A stretch of DNA of 6,869 bases, from positions 1-6,869 of the forward strand of contig JADLDX010000856.1 in the NCBI GenBank assembly GCA_020846515.1. Direction: 5' to 3'. This document shows positions 1 through 5,978 of the stretch, piece by piece. Within the stretch, counting starts at the first letter, position 1; each line of letters starts with the position of its first letter. Below the pieces are notes generated by a model. It made no database searches. It was given only the letters and a program-made list of their open reading frames with translations, and was not told the DNA's origin. The position numbers and the translations under genes are program-made. Origin of the DNA: Pirellulaceae bacterium (GTDB lineage Bacteria; Planctomycetota; Planctomycetia; Pirellulales; Pirellulaceae).

Positions 1-785
1 CAGGTTACACCGATAAGCCGCAGTTTTTCGTGGACAAGCTGGCGCAGGGTGTCGGTATGCTGGCCGCTGCGTTTTATCCCAAGGACGTGATCCTACGTTT
101 GAGTGACTTCAAGACTAACGAATACGCGAACCTCATCGGCGGTAGAGCCTATGAACCTGCCGAGGAGAACCCGATGCTCGGCTTTCGAGGAGCCAGTCGT
201 TATTACCATCCTCGCTACCAGGCGGGCTTCGCGCTGGAATGTCGCGCCGTTGCCAAAGTGCGCGAAGAAATGGGACTCACCAATCTCAAGCTGATGATAC
301 CATTCTGCCGCACTGTCGAAGAAGGTCACCGCGTGCAGGCTGAAATGGCCAAGCATGGTCTGCGGCGCGGCGAGAACGGACTGGAGATTTACGTCATGTG
401 CGAAATCCCCAGCAACGTCATCCTCGCCGACGAGTTCGCGGACATCTTTGATGGCTTCAGCATCGGCTCGAACGATCTTACTCAACTCGTCCTGGGCGTT
501 GACCGCGACAGCGATATCGTCGCACCACTATTCGACGAGCGCAACCCGGCGGTGAAAAAGATGATCGCCCAGGTCATCGCCACCTGCCGAGCCAGGGGCC
601 GCAAGATTGGCATCTGCGGGCAGGCCCCCAGCGACTACCCAGAATTTGCACAGTTCTTGGTCGAGCAAGGTATCGATAGCATCTCGCTCAACCCAGATAC
701 CGTACTGAAAACCACTCTGGCAATTTTGGAACGCGAGAACGACTTTGGGAGTGCGGCACCTTCAGTTGCCGCTTTGAGGTCCTAA
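1..785 (+). CDS. ppsA: Phosphoenolpyruvate synthase, C-terminal part (5' end outside window)
   Basis: Partial gene, open from the left edge; the first complete codon is at base 3, giving about 260 residues against roughly 790 for the full family. PEP synthase (pyruvate, water dikinase) makes phosphoenolpyruvate from pyruvate and ATP in the cytoplasm for gluconeogenesis. The visible part is the PEP-utilising C-terminal TIM-barrel domain. Diagnostic stretches are [16 protein letters not shown] (from about base 96), GFRGASRY (about 180), CEIPSN with the putative metal-binding Glu at 402-404, GSNDLTQ with the partner Asp at 474-476, and GICGQAPSD with the catalytic Cys at 615-617, followed by [12 protein letters not shown] near the C terminus. 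The frame is uninterrupted and ends in TAA, so the C terminus looks intact. The GTG at 30 is internal, because the frame continues upstream with family-like residues. The gene is convergent with the next one. The alternative, pyruvate phosphate dikinase, fits less well because these motifs match PpsA closely. Confidence 0.96.
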   Translation, partial: GYTDKPQFFVDKLAQGVGMLAAAFYPKDVILRLSDFKTNEYANLIGGRAYEPAEENPMLGFRGASRYYHPRYQAGFALECRAVAKVREEMGLTNLKLMIPFCRTVEEGHRVQAEMAKHGLRRGENGLEIYVMCEIPSNVILADEFADIFDGFSIGSNDLTQLVLGVDRDSDIVAPLFDERNPAVKKMIAQVIATCRARGRKIGICGQAPSDYPEFAQFLVEQGIDSISLNPDTVLKTTLAILERENDFGSAAPSVAALRS

Positions 786-809
786 TCAACTGTGCGTCGG
801 CCACAGATT

Positions 810-836
810 GCCAACCGAAGTTTTAGATTCCAGAGC
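810..836 (+). repeat. Left copy of a direct repeat flanking the DUF2887 gene
   Basis: GCCAAC (810-815), seven bases, then TTAGATTCCAGAGC (823-836). The same two blocks recur in the same order and orientation at 1944-1967 with a four-base gap. The 14-bp block is identical in both copies. It lies between the ppsA stop codon and the palindrome at 839-896. Confidence 0.6.
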
Positions 837-838
837 GC

Positions 839-896
839 CACGTAGCTTCGTCTCTCCGAGACGAAGATGTCCGCCTCGGAGAGGCGGACCTACGTG
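839..896. repeat. Three-armed perfect palindrome (REP/MITE-like), also a possible bidirectional terminator
   Basis: Three nested inverted repeats account for almost every base. The outer stem CACGTAG (839-845) pairs with CTACGTG (890-896). Arm 1 is CTTCGTCTC (846-854) with GAGACGAAG (858-866) and loop TCC. Arm 2 is GTCCGCCTC (869-877) with GAGGCGGAC (881-889) and loop GGA. Only the AT at 867-868 and the two loops are unpaired, so a single strand could form a three-way junction. CTCTCCGAG (852-860) is also the exact reverse complement of CTCGGAGAG (875-883), so the two arms could pair with each other instead. It sits between convergent genes and lacks a clear T tract. A related hairpin occurs at 3548-3579. 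Confidence 0.85.
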
Positions 897-913
897 AGGT
901 TTCGGCAGCGACT

Positions 914-1771
914 CTAGTTGGTTCCGAATCGACTACGAATCATCGATTCTAGCTCGTCTGCCATTTGGCTTAGGGCTTCCATGGACTTCTCTTGTAGGTC
1001 CAAACGATCGGCTTGCTCCAAGCCTAGGAATCGTTGGCACGTCAGGATTGTGCCAATCAACGAACCCTTCTCAATCCCCTTCTCAATGCCTTTTTCAATG
1101 CCTTTTTCAATGCCCTGCTCGACACCGATGGCGATCAAGTCTTTTCCGGCTTGCGTTTCCCGCAAGCTTGGCAATTTCCCCAGTAGCATCATGTCTATCT
1201 CCTGTAGTCCACGCTCTTGAAAGCGTTGCAGATACCAATTCCAGAACACCGACAGCAACTTTTCCTGCTGGCGCTGATCAGGCGTGTTCAGCTTGATCTG
1301 ATTATAGTACGTCGCAGCGCGGCTTTCGAGCAAGTCGCGGTTGGGCTCGACCAACGGTTGAAATACCGCGACCAAGGGATGGGCTGGGGATTTCAGAGAC
1401 AGGTGCGCCAGCATTTCATCCAAGTAATAGACCGAAACCACGTCACGCCAGGGCTCGGTCCGTGAATCCAAGTCTCGAGAGGCAAAGATGATTAGCCCCT
1501 CGACCTGTCTATCGGGACGTTCGACCTTCATCATGGCCATCTCGATCACGATACGGTTGTAGATATCCCTATCCGACTGCATCTGAAACTCAGTTACAGA
1601 AATCGGCTGATCATCCGCATCCGGGATCAAAACACCGTCGCTACGACGTTCAATGGCTTTCAGCGTTAAAGAAAAGAACTTGCAAGGACCAGGGGAAGGA
1701 CGCTCAGTTAACTCAAAAATCCATTGCGGATTGATCTCGAAGATCTCATAAAAATGCTTATCCGATTCCAT
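914..1771 (-). CDS. DUF2887 family protein, Rpn-like PD-(D/E)XK nuclease fold, with GIEK repeat tail
   Basis: About 285 residues from the ATG at 1771. Numbered from there, the first 120 residues match DUF2887: MESDKHFYEIF at the start, an FEL motif at 19-21, RRSDGVLIPD with Asp45, then VTEFQMQSD with Glu61 and Gln63. The spaced Asp and E-x-Q are what I would expect for motifs II and III of a PD-(D/E)XK nuclease of the Rpn/transposase-associated superfamily, so DNA cleavage is possible but inferred. Residues 220-235 are four GIEK repeats, followed by a helical tail. The frame stays open upstream to a GTG at 1921 (50 more residues), but family members normally begin at the MxSDxxFY-like segment and GGAA lies seven bases before the 1771 ATG, so I chose that start. 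The gene is convergent with ppsA, is flanked by direct repeats (810-836, 1944-1967), and has no partner gene. Its biological role is unknown; such genes are often multicopy. Confidence 0.85.
   Translation of the reverse strand: MESDKHFYEIFEINPQWIFELTERPSPGPCKFFSLTLKAIERRSDGVLIPDADDQPISVTEFQMQSDRDIYNRIVIEMAMMKVERPDRQVEGLIIFASRDLDSRTEPWRDVVSVYYLDEMLAHLSLKSPAHPLVAVFQPLVEPNRDLLESRAATYYNQIKLNTPDQRQQEKLLSVFWNWYLQRFQERGLQEIDMMLLGKLPSLRETQAGKDLIAIGVEQGIEKGIEKGIEKGIEKGSLIGTILTCQRFLGLEQADRLDLQEKSMEALSQMADELESMIRSRFGTN
1064..1114 (-). repeat. Four tandem 12-bp units encoding GIEK
   Basis: Bases 1067-1114 are four in-frame 12-bp units, each encoding Gly-Ile-Glu-Lys, closed by a further Gly codon at 1064-1066. 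The two units at 1091-1114 are identical to each other (TTTTTCAATGCC on the plus strand). The two at 1067-1090 differ from each other by one base. Near identity points to recent slippage or to an expandable tract. The array would form a charged, probably helical stretch between the nuclease-fold region and the C-terminal tail. Confidence 0.9.
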
Positions 1772-1941
1772 GCTCTTATTCCAAACCAGGACGACCCAAT
1801 CGCTCAATCTGACAACTCTATGGTAGAGGGCCGTCAAGGGGTAAATCGCTGGTGGAAGCATGTAAAAATGGCTGTCCGTTGAGTCACTAGCTTGCTCATG
1901 CGCTGCTCGAAACATGAGCACAATAGACCGGCCGCGTCTTT

Positions 1942-2007
1942 ACGCCAACGGCGTTAGATTCCAGAGCCGGCGTCGTCCGCGGCACGCGGCGCACCTTGGG
2001 TTGCGCC
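1942..2007. repeat. Cluster of short GC-rich palindromes upstream of the DUF2887 gene
   Basis: Three small hairpins lie side by side. ACGCC (1942-1946) pairs with GGCGT (1950-1954), loop AAC. CCGCG (1977-1981) pairs with CGCGG (1985-1989), loop GCA. GGCGCACC (1988-1995) pairs with GGTTGCGCC (1999-2007) around loop TTG with one bulged T. The last two overlap and so are alternatives. The cluster includes the right copy of the direct repeat. I see no convincing promoter for the minus-strand gene here. Confidence 0.5.
1944..1967 (+). repeat. Right copy of the direct repeat flanking the DUF2887 gene
   Basis: GCCAAC (1944-1949), four bases, then TTAGATTCCAGAGC (1954-1967), the latter identical to 823-836 and in the same orientation. 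The two copies are about 1.13 kb apart and enclose the palindrome at 839-896 and the whole DUF2887 gene. They could be target duplications, a recombination scar, or two copies of a dispersed intergenic repeat. Confidence 0.6.
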
Positions 2008-2038
2008 TTGTAGAAAAAACATGATCTACGCATGGCAT

Positions 2039-2164
2039 GGTATCGTAGGCTCCATCGATTGACCCACCGCCTGCGCCACCCACACTTCGGCCAGGCAACT
2101 GGTCGTTCGACGCTATATTTAAGGCATCGACCACCAGAAACAAATCAGGCACATAAAGAGACGA
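2039..2164 (-). pseudogene. Possible decayed dockerin-like (planctomycete type) protein remnant
   Basis: Read on the minus strand from 2164, one frame gives SSLYVPDLFLVVDALN, then IASNDQLPGRS, then VGGAGGGSIDGAYDT (ending at 2039). This has the feel of planctomycete dockerin-like tails: a (S/T)PLDxLLVVNALN helix, a short S/N-rich connector, a Gly-rich stretch, then (A/F)YDxNGDG opening the second calcium loop. Here the second loop breaks down after AYDT into MPCVDHVF, and no complete NGDG calcium loop or upstream gene body exists; the frame runs backward into the sulfatase. The match is from memory of the family and is suggestive only. If correct, it is the eroded tail of a gene replaced by the rearrangement that placed the sulfatase or the DUF2887 gene here. 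Confidence 0.3.
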
Positions 2165-2166
2165 GT

Positions 2167-2172
2167 AGGGGG
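2167..2172 (+). promoter_or_regulatory. Ribosome binding site of the sulfatase
   Basis: AGGGGG lies five bases before the ATG at 2178. It supports that start, which is also immediately followed by a signal-peptide-like N terminus. Confidence 0.6.
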
Positions 2173-2177
2173 CTAAC

Positions 2178-3551
2178 ATGTGGAAACACTGGATCATGCG
2201 GTTGACGTTGGCTGGGGTGCAGGCGGTAATGGGGGCGTGGTTGGCGACGGGTGGTTGGCTGTCAGCGATCGGGGCTGAGAAGCCGAATATTGTGTTCATC
2301 ATGGCGGATGATTTGGGGTGGGCGGATGTGGGCTTTCATGCGGGATCGGCGGCTACGCCTCATCTGGATCAATTGGCCGCACAGAACTTGGAACTGCAAC
2401 AACATTACGTGGCGCCGGTTTGCTCGCCAACACGCACCGGGTTACTTACCGGGCGCTGTTGGAGTCGCTTTGATGTGACCAAGCCCGTTAACGTCCGCGC
2501 GCTGCCTTGGGATACACTCACTCTGCCGCGCGCGCTCAAACAGGCGGGTTACACTACTTGCTTGACGGGCAAGTGGCACTTGGGATCCTTGACGCATCAA
2601 GGACCGAACCATTTCGGCTTCGATCATGCATTTGGTTCACTAGCCGGTGGCGTCAGTCCCTGGAATCATCGCTATAAAAAAGGGCCATTCACGCATACAT
2701 GGCATCGCAACGAACAACTGCTCGACCAAACTGGGCATGTGACTGACTTAATCACCAACGAAGCGATTCAGTGGCTGGAGTCACGCGATGCATCGCCCTT
2801 CTTCCTGTACGTGCCCTTCACCGCCGTTCACCTGCCCCTCAAAGAACCCGCGGAATGGTTGGCCAAAGTACCTAACTCCATCCAAGGCGATGTGGCTCGA
2901 CACTACGCGGCCTCCGTCATGCATCTAGACGACTCTGTGGGCAAGATTCTCTCGACACTCCAAAGACTAGGCCGACGTGATAACACACTGATCGTCTACA
3001 CCAGCGACAATGGCGGGAGCACAGCCGAGAACAATGACTTAAGTTACCCAGACGACAATTGTCCCAATGGTAAACTGCCCGGCAACAATCGTCCGTGGCG
3101 CGGACAGAAGGGGCAGTTGTATGAAGGTGGCACGCGCGTGCCGACGATTGTGGCCTGGCCCGGTCATGTCCGACCAGGACAAGTCGACTCACCGGTGCAA
3201 ATTATCGACTGGTTTCCCACGTTCGCCGCGCTGGCTGGGTTTAAACCCTCTACCGATCCGAACTGGGACGGCATCGACCTGACAGAGTTGCTCACCGCCC
3301 ATACGCCCCCTGCCACTCGCCCCCTGTACGCCGTCGCGCCGCAGTGGCAAGCTCGCTCAGTGCGAATGGGCGATTGGAAGTTAATTGTTGGCGGTTCCAA
3401 AACTTCTAATAATAATGAACTCTATAATTTAGCCAGCGATCCTCAAGAATCTAATAACCTGGCTGAAGCTGAACCGGATCGTCTGCAAGCACTATTGAAG
3501 GTCATGGCAGATATCAGCCGAGCCGATAAGGACTCGGTGGTGGTTGAGTAG
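2178..3551 (+). CDS. Exported type I (formylglycine-dependent) sulfatase
   Basis: 457 residues, a usual size for the family. Residues 1-33 form a signal peptide (hydrophobic stretch ending AIGA, then EKPN), so the enzyme acts in the periplasm or outside the cell. The alkaline-phosphatase-like fold begins with NIVFIMADDLGWADVG; Asp44 and Asp45 bind the metal. The signature CSPTRTGLLTGR carries Cys82 in C-x-P-x-R, the residue converted to formylglycine by a maturase not seen here. Further expected active-site residues are Lys132 and His134 (TGKWHLG), His218 (AVHLPL), Asp277 and Asn278 (SDNGG) and Lys311 (QKGQLYEGGTR). The C-terminal subdomain ends with the usual MGDWKLI and ELYNLASDPQESNNLA segments. 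All key residues are present, so it should be active on a sulfate ester. The substrate, probably a sulfated polysaccharide or aryl sulfate, cannot be read from sequence. A hairpin overlaps the stop codon, and the next gene starts 60 bases later on the same strand. Confidence 0.96.
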   Translation: MWKHWIMRLTLAGVQAVMGAWLATGGWLSAIGAEKPNIVFIMADDLGWADVGFHAGSAATPHLDQLAAQNLELQQHYVAPVCSPTRTGLLTGRCWSRFDVTKPVNVRALPWDTLTLPRALKQAGYTTCLTGKWHLGSLTHQGPNHFGFDHAFGSLAGGVSPWNHRYKKGPFTHTWHRNEQLLDQTGHVTDLITNEAIQWLESRDASPFFLYVPFTAVHLPLKEPAEWLAKVPNSIQGDVARHYAASVMHLDDSVGKILSTLQRLGRRDNTLIVYTSDNGGSTAENNDLSYPDDNCPNGKLPGNNRPWRGQKGQLYEGGTRVPTIVAWPGHVRPGQVDSPVQIIDWFPTFAALAGFKPSTDPNWDGIDLTELLTAHTPPATRPLYAVAPQWQARSVRMGDWKLIVGGSKTSNNNELYNLASDPQESNNLAEAEPDRLQALLKVMADISRADKDSVVVE

Positions 3552-3579
3552 GCCCGTCACGGAGTGCCGGGGCTACGTG
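3548..3579. repeat. Imperfect hairpin repeat overlapping the sulfatase stop, same style as 839-896
   Basis: GTAGGCCCGTCAC (3548-3560) pairs with GTGCCGGGGCTAC (3564-3576) at 11 of 13 positions around loop GGA (3561-3563), followed by GTG to complete CTACGTG at 3573-3579. Loop GGA and the CTACGTG end are shared with arm 2 of the palindrome at 839-896. The sulfatase TAG (3549-3551) lies inside the left arm. It may end or weaken transcription into the next gene. Confidence 0.7.
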
Positions 3580-3611
3580 CTCCTCCCTTGAACGATAAGA
3601 CGACGTTAAAA

Positions 3612-5714
3612 ATGCGAAACCGAAAACCAGTGTTCGATGACTACTTTGCAGAATTAATGGCTGCCGACACAGCAGTCAAAGAGGAGATGGTCACAGCGCT
3701 CGAAGTGAGGAAGCGCACGCTGGTGGTCGAGTCGCTGGGGTCGACTGGTAACAGCGCGTCTGAATTCGTGCGCGAGACCGTGGTGCTGACCAAAGGCCGA
3801 CCCGTGCTCGATATCAAGGCCGGCGCGGCGGTGATCGAGATTACGGAAGTAGAAAGTCAGATCTGGCGCAAGCGTTTGACCGAGGCGGCGCCGCTGCTGG
3901 CACCGCATATCCCAGCGGTTGGACGCATCGAAGTGGCCAATCACCCTCGCGGCGTGGATTGGTTAGGCACAGCCTGGTTGCTGCGCGACAATATCATCGT
4001 TACCAATCGCCATGTGGCCGATGCATTTGCACATGCCAACGGCAGCGAATTCACGTTTCGCATGGGCTTCGATGGCCAGCCGATGCAGGGGACGGTCGAT
4101 TTCATTGAAGAGTTCGATGCACAACACTCAGCCGAGTTCCCGTTCAAGGTGGTGCATATCGAACGCGATGACGGTCCCGACCTGGCGTTCTTACGCATTG
4201 AGCCCGTGGCTGGACAAGAGTTGCCCAACCCTGTGATCCTTTCGTCCACGGCGGCTCAAGGTGGTGATCAAGTGGCCGTGATCGGCTACCCGGCTCGCGA
4301 TCCATACTTCCCTGATCCCGACCTGATGGATCGAATCTTCAATCATCGCTACGATAAAAAACGGCTGGCGCCAGGGTTGATTACAGGGAGTGACCGCGAT
4401 CGAATTTTCCATGATTGCTCAACGCTCGGCGGTAACTCGGGTGGCGAAGTCGTCTCGCTGAAAACAGGGCAAGCCGTCGCGTTGCACTTTGCCGGTACTC
4501 TGTTCACCAAAAATCATGCCATCCCCATCCACACCGTGGCTCAGCGCCTGGATGACGTGCTGCGACGCAGTAGCCATCCAGTGACGTCCGTCTCACCAAA
4601 TAAGACTGACCCGACGATGTTGAATAATAATACAAACACGCACGCGAACACGAACACAAACACTAATGCCAATGCAAACATTAATGTGAATACCGGTGGC
4701 AGTGGCTCGCGAGTCGTGGAAGTGACGATACCGCTGCATATTCGAGTGGAACTGGGTGAAGCGCAGCTCTCGGCCGCAGTGGCTGGTGTCGCCTCCGGTG
4801 TGGTACCAACCATACCGCCCGCTCAGCCTGTGACGGTCGACTTAAGCGCCGACGACGACTTCTTCGAAACCAGCGAAGCACGAGTCGAGGACTATCGGGA
4901 TCGCAAGGGATACCAGTCCAAGTTTCTAGGGTCCGGGATCGATATTCCATTGCCAACGCTAACGGACAATCAAGACGATACGCTGACCTACATGTTTGAG
5001 GGCAAACAGCAGGCGTTGTTGCCGTATATGCACTTCTCCGTCTTGATGAGCAAGAGTAGACGGATGTGTCGCTTTAGTGCTTGCAACATCGATGGTAAGA
5101 AATCACTGCGCACCAGTCGGTCTGGCTGGCAATATGATCCGCGTATTCCGAAGACGGCTCAAATCATGAAGGAGTGTTACGGCAATCCACCGAAGTTTAG
5201 TCGCGGGCACATGACGCGCCGCGAGGATCCGGCGTGGGGCACCAAAAGCGAAGCAGATCTTGGCAATCGTGATTCGATGCATGTAACCAACACGACTCCA
5301 CAAGTTCAGATGTTCAATGGAGGCATCTGGCTATCGCTTGAAGATTACGCCTTGCAAAATGCACGCGAAGATGGCATGCGGATCTGCGTCTTCACCGGTC
5401 CGTTCTTGGCGAAGAATGACCCATTTCGTTTCAAAATCAAAATCCCGGTTACCTTTTGGAAAGTGATTGCGTTCATCCACGATGAGACTGGCCAGCTGTG
5501 CGCTACCGGTTATACGATGTCGCAAAAGTCGTTCATCGGCGAAGAAGAGTTTGTTTTTGGCCGATTCGAACACGCGCAGCGACCAATCCGAGAAATAGAG
5601 CGTCGCGCCGGTATCTCCTTCGGCCAGTTGGCCGAAGTCGACCCGCTCAATAATCAACCTGAATCGGCCACCCCCATCCCGCTAACTCAATTGAGCCAGA
5701 TTCGGTTCGTTTAA
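3612..5714 (+). CDS. Trypsin-like serine protease fused to NUC1-type DNA/RNA non-specific endonuclease
   Basis: 700 residues from the ATG at 3612. An in-frame GTG at 3564 would add 16 residues but lies inside a hairpin repeat, so I reject it; no strong ribosome binding site is visible for either. Numbered from the ATG: residues 1-110 are an uncharacterised N-terminal region; about 115-320 form a chymotrypsin-fold protease with His134 (VTNRHVAD), Asp190 (GPDLAFL) and Ser276 (TLGGNSGGEV), a complete triad. Residues 338-361 are an Asn/Thr/Ala linker. After a VTIPLHIRVELG segment, about 425-660 form a beta-beta-alpha-metal nuclease: SRGHM with catalytic His533, then VTNTTPQ with metal-binding Asn560 and Glu577 (LSLED). 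Both active sites look intact. No signal peptide or membrane segment is seen, so the protein is probably cytoplasmic. The nuclease would cut DNA and RNA; the protease might release or activate it. A conflict or cell-suicide role is inference. Confidence 0.9.
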   Translation: MRNRKPVFDDYFAELMAADTAVKEEMVTALEVRKRTLVVESLGSTGNSASEFVRETVVLTKGRPVLDIKAGAAVIEITEVESQIWRKRLTEAAPLLAPHIPAVGRIEVANHPRGVDWLGTAWLLRDNIIVTNRHVADAFAHANGSEFTFRMGFDGQPMQGTVDFIEEFDAQHSAEFPFKVVHIERDDGPDLAFLRIEPVAGQELPNPVILSSTAAQGGDQVAVIGYPARDPYFPDPDLMDRIFNHRYDKKRLAPGLITGSDRDRIFHDCSTLGGNSGGEVVSLKTGQAVALHFAGTLFTKNHAIPIHTVAQRLDDVLRRSSHPVTSVSPNKTDPTMLNNNTNTHANTNTNTNANANINVNTGGSGSRVVEVTIPLHIRVELGEAQLSAAVAGVASGVVPTIPPAQPVTVDLSADDDFFETSEARVEDYRDRKGYQSKFLGSGIDIPLPTLTDNQDDTLTYMFEGKQQALLPYMHFSVLMSKSRRMCRFSACNIDGKKSLRTSRSGWQYDPRIPKTAQIMKECYGNPPKFSRGHMTRREDPAWGTKSEADLGNRDSMHVTNTTPQVQMFNGGIWLSLEDYALQNAREDGMRICVFTGPFLAKNDPFRFKIKIPVTFWKVIAFIHDETGQLCATGYTMSQKSFIGEEEFVFGRFEHAQRPIREIERRAGISFGQLAEVDPLNNQPESATPIPLTQLSQIRFV
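4623..4694 (+). repeat. Low-complexity AAY/ACN tract encoding the Asn/Thr linker
   Basis: Twenty-four codons, almost all Asn (AAT/AAC), Thr (ACN) or Ala (GCN), with one His, two Ile and one Val. The tract is A/C-rich and poor in G compared with the flanking coding sequence. It marks the junction between the protease and the segment leading to the nuclease, and would form a flexible interdomain linker. Confidence 0.85.
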
Positions 5715-5794
5715 CTCGGGCCAGGCGACTAGCGTATTGGCACGTTTGGGCTAACACACTCGTGTCCTAAGCGACGCCCACGCGGTTGAATTAA

Positions 5795-5854
5795 ACAATG
5801 GGTTGTGGCCCGGGTAATGCCCTGAGTTTTTCCACAAACTCATTGTAACTTTTT
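5795..5854 (+). terminator. Terminator-like hairpin after the protease-nuclease gene
   Basis: ACAATGGGTTGTGG (5795-5808) pairs with CCACAAACTCATTGT (5832-5846) apart from one mismatch and one bulge, and TTTTT follows at 5850-5854. Inside, GGG (5812-5814) can pair with CCC (5820-5822), and a second T run lies at 5827-5831. It starts about 80 bases after the stop codon, a plausible place for an intrinsic terminator, though the loop is longer than usual. The rest of 5715-5978 shows no gene; GCCAA/TTGGC at 5915-5927 is a minor hairpin, and I see no convincing promoter. Confidence 0.45.
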
Positions 5855-5965
5855 CGCCGCTGATGGCTCTATCCCTAATGGATGCGGCTGCATCACCGTA
5901 CCATTTGCGGCTCTGCCAACGTTTGGCCCAGCCCTTGACCAGGCCGCCGCGTCCGCCATTTGAAC

Positions 5966-5971
5966 AAGGAG
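5966..5971 (+). promoter_or_regulatory. Ribosome binding site of the DsrE-domain gene
   Basis: AAGGAG, seven bases before the ATG at 5979. It fixes that start together with the signal peptide that follows. Confidence 0.75.
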
Positions 5972-5978
5972 TCTTCCG

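Noticed and set aside
93..485. 130-codon open frame on the minus strand inside ppsA
   Set aside because: It is antisense to strongly conserved PEP synthase sequence and has no ribosome binding site or family resemblance.
3423..3428. Perfect TATAAT inside the sulfatase as an internal promoter for the protease-nuclease gene
   Set aside because: It lies in an A/T-rich coding patch (NNNELYNL), and no acceptable -35 box is found 16-18 bases upstream.
3564..3611. GTG start giving a 716-residue protease-nuclease protein
   Set aside because: The GTG is the first codon of the right arm of a hairpin repeat, has no ribosome binding site, and encodes a non-family MPGLRAPPLN leader. The ATG at 3612 is a simpler start.
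3941..4249. 102-codon open frame on the minus strand inside the protease domain
   Set aside because: It is antisense to a region with clear serine protease motifs, and its composition (Ser/Pro/Arg-rich) is that of a shadow frame.
4623..4694. Low-complexity tract as a frameshifted junction of two separate genes
   Set aside because: The frame is continuous from the protease through the linker to the nuclease, with motifs in the same frame on both sides. It is a coded linker, not a broken junction.
5798..5849. Small open frame ATGGGTTGTGG... ending TAA at 5849
   Set aside because: Only about 16 codons, with no ribosome binding site, and it coincides with the terminator-like hairpin.
5843..5872. 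TTGTAA plus CTCTAT as a promoter for the DsrE-domain gene
   Set aside because: The -10 match is poor, and the -35 candidate lies inside the terminator-like hairpin.
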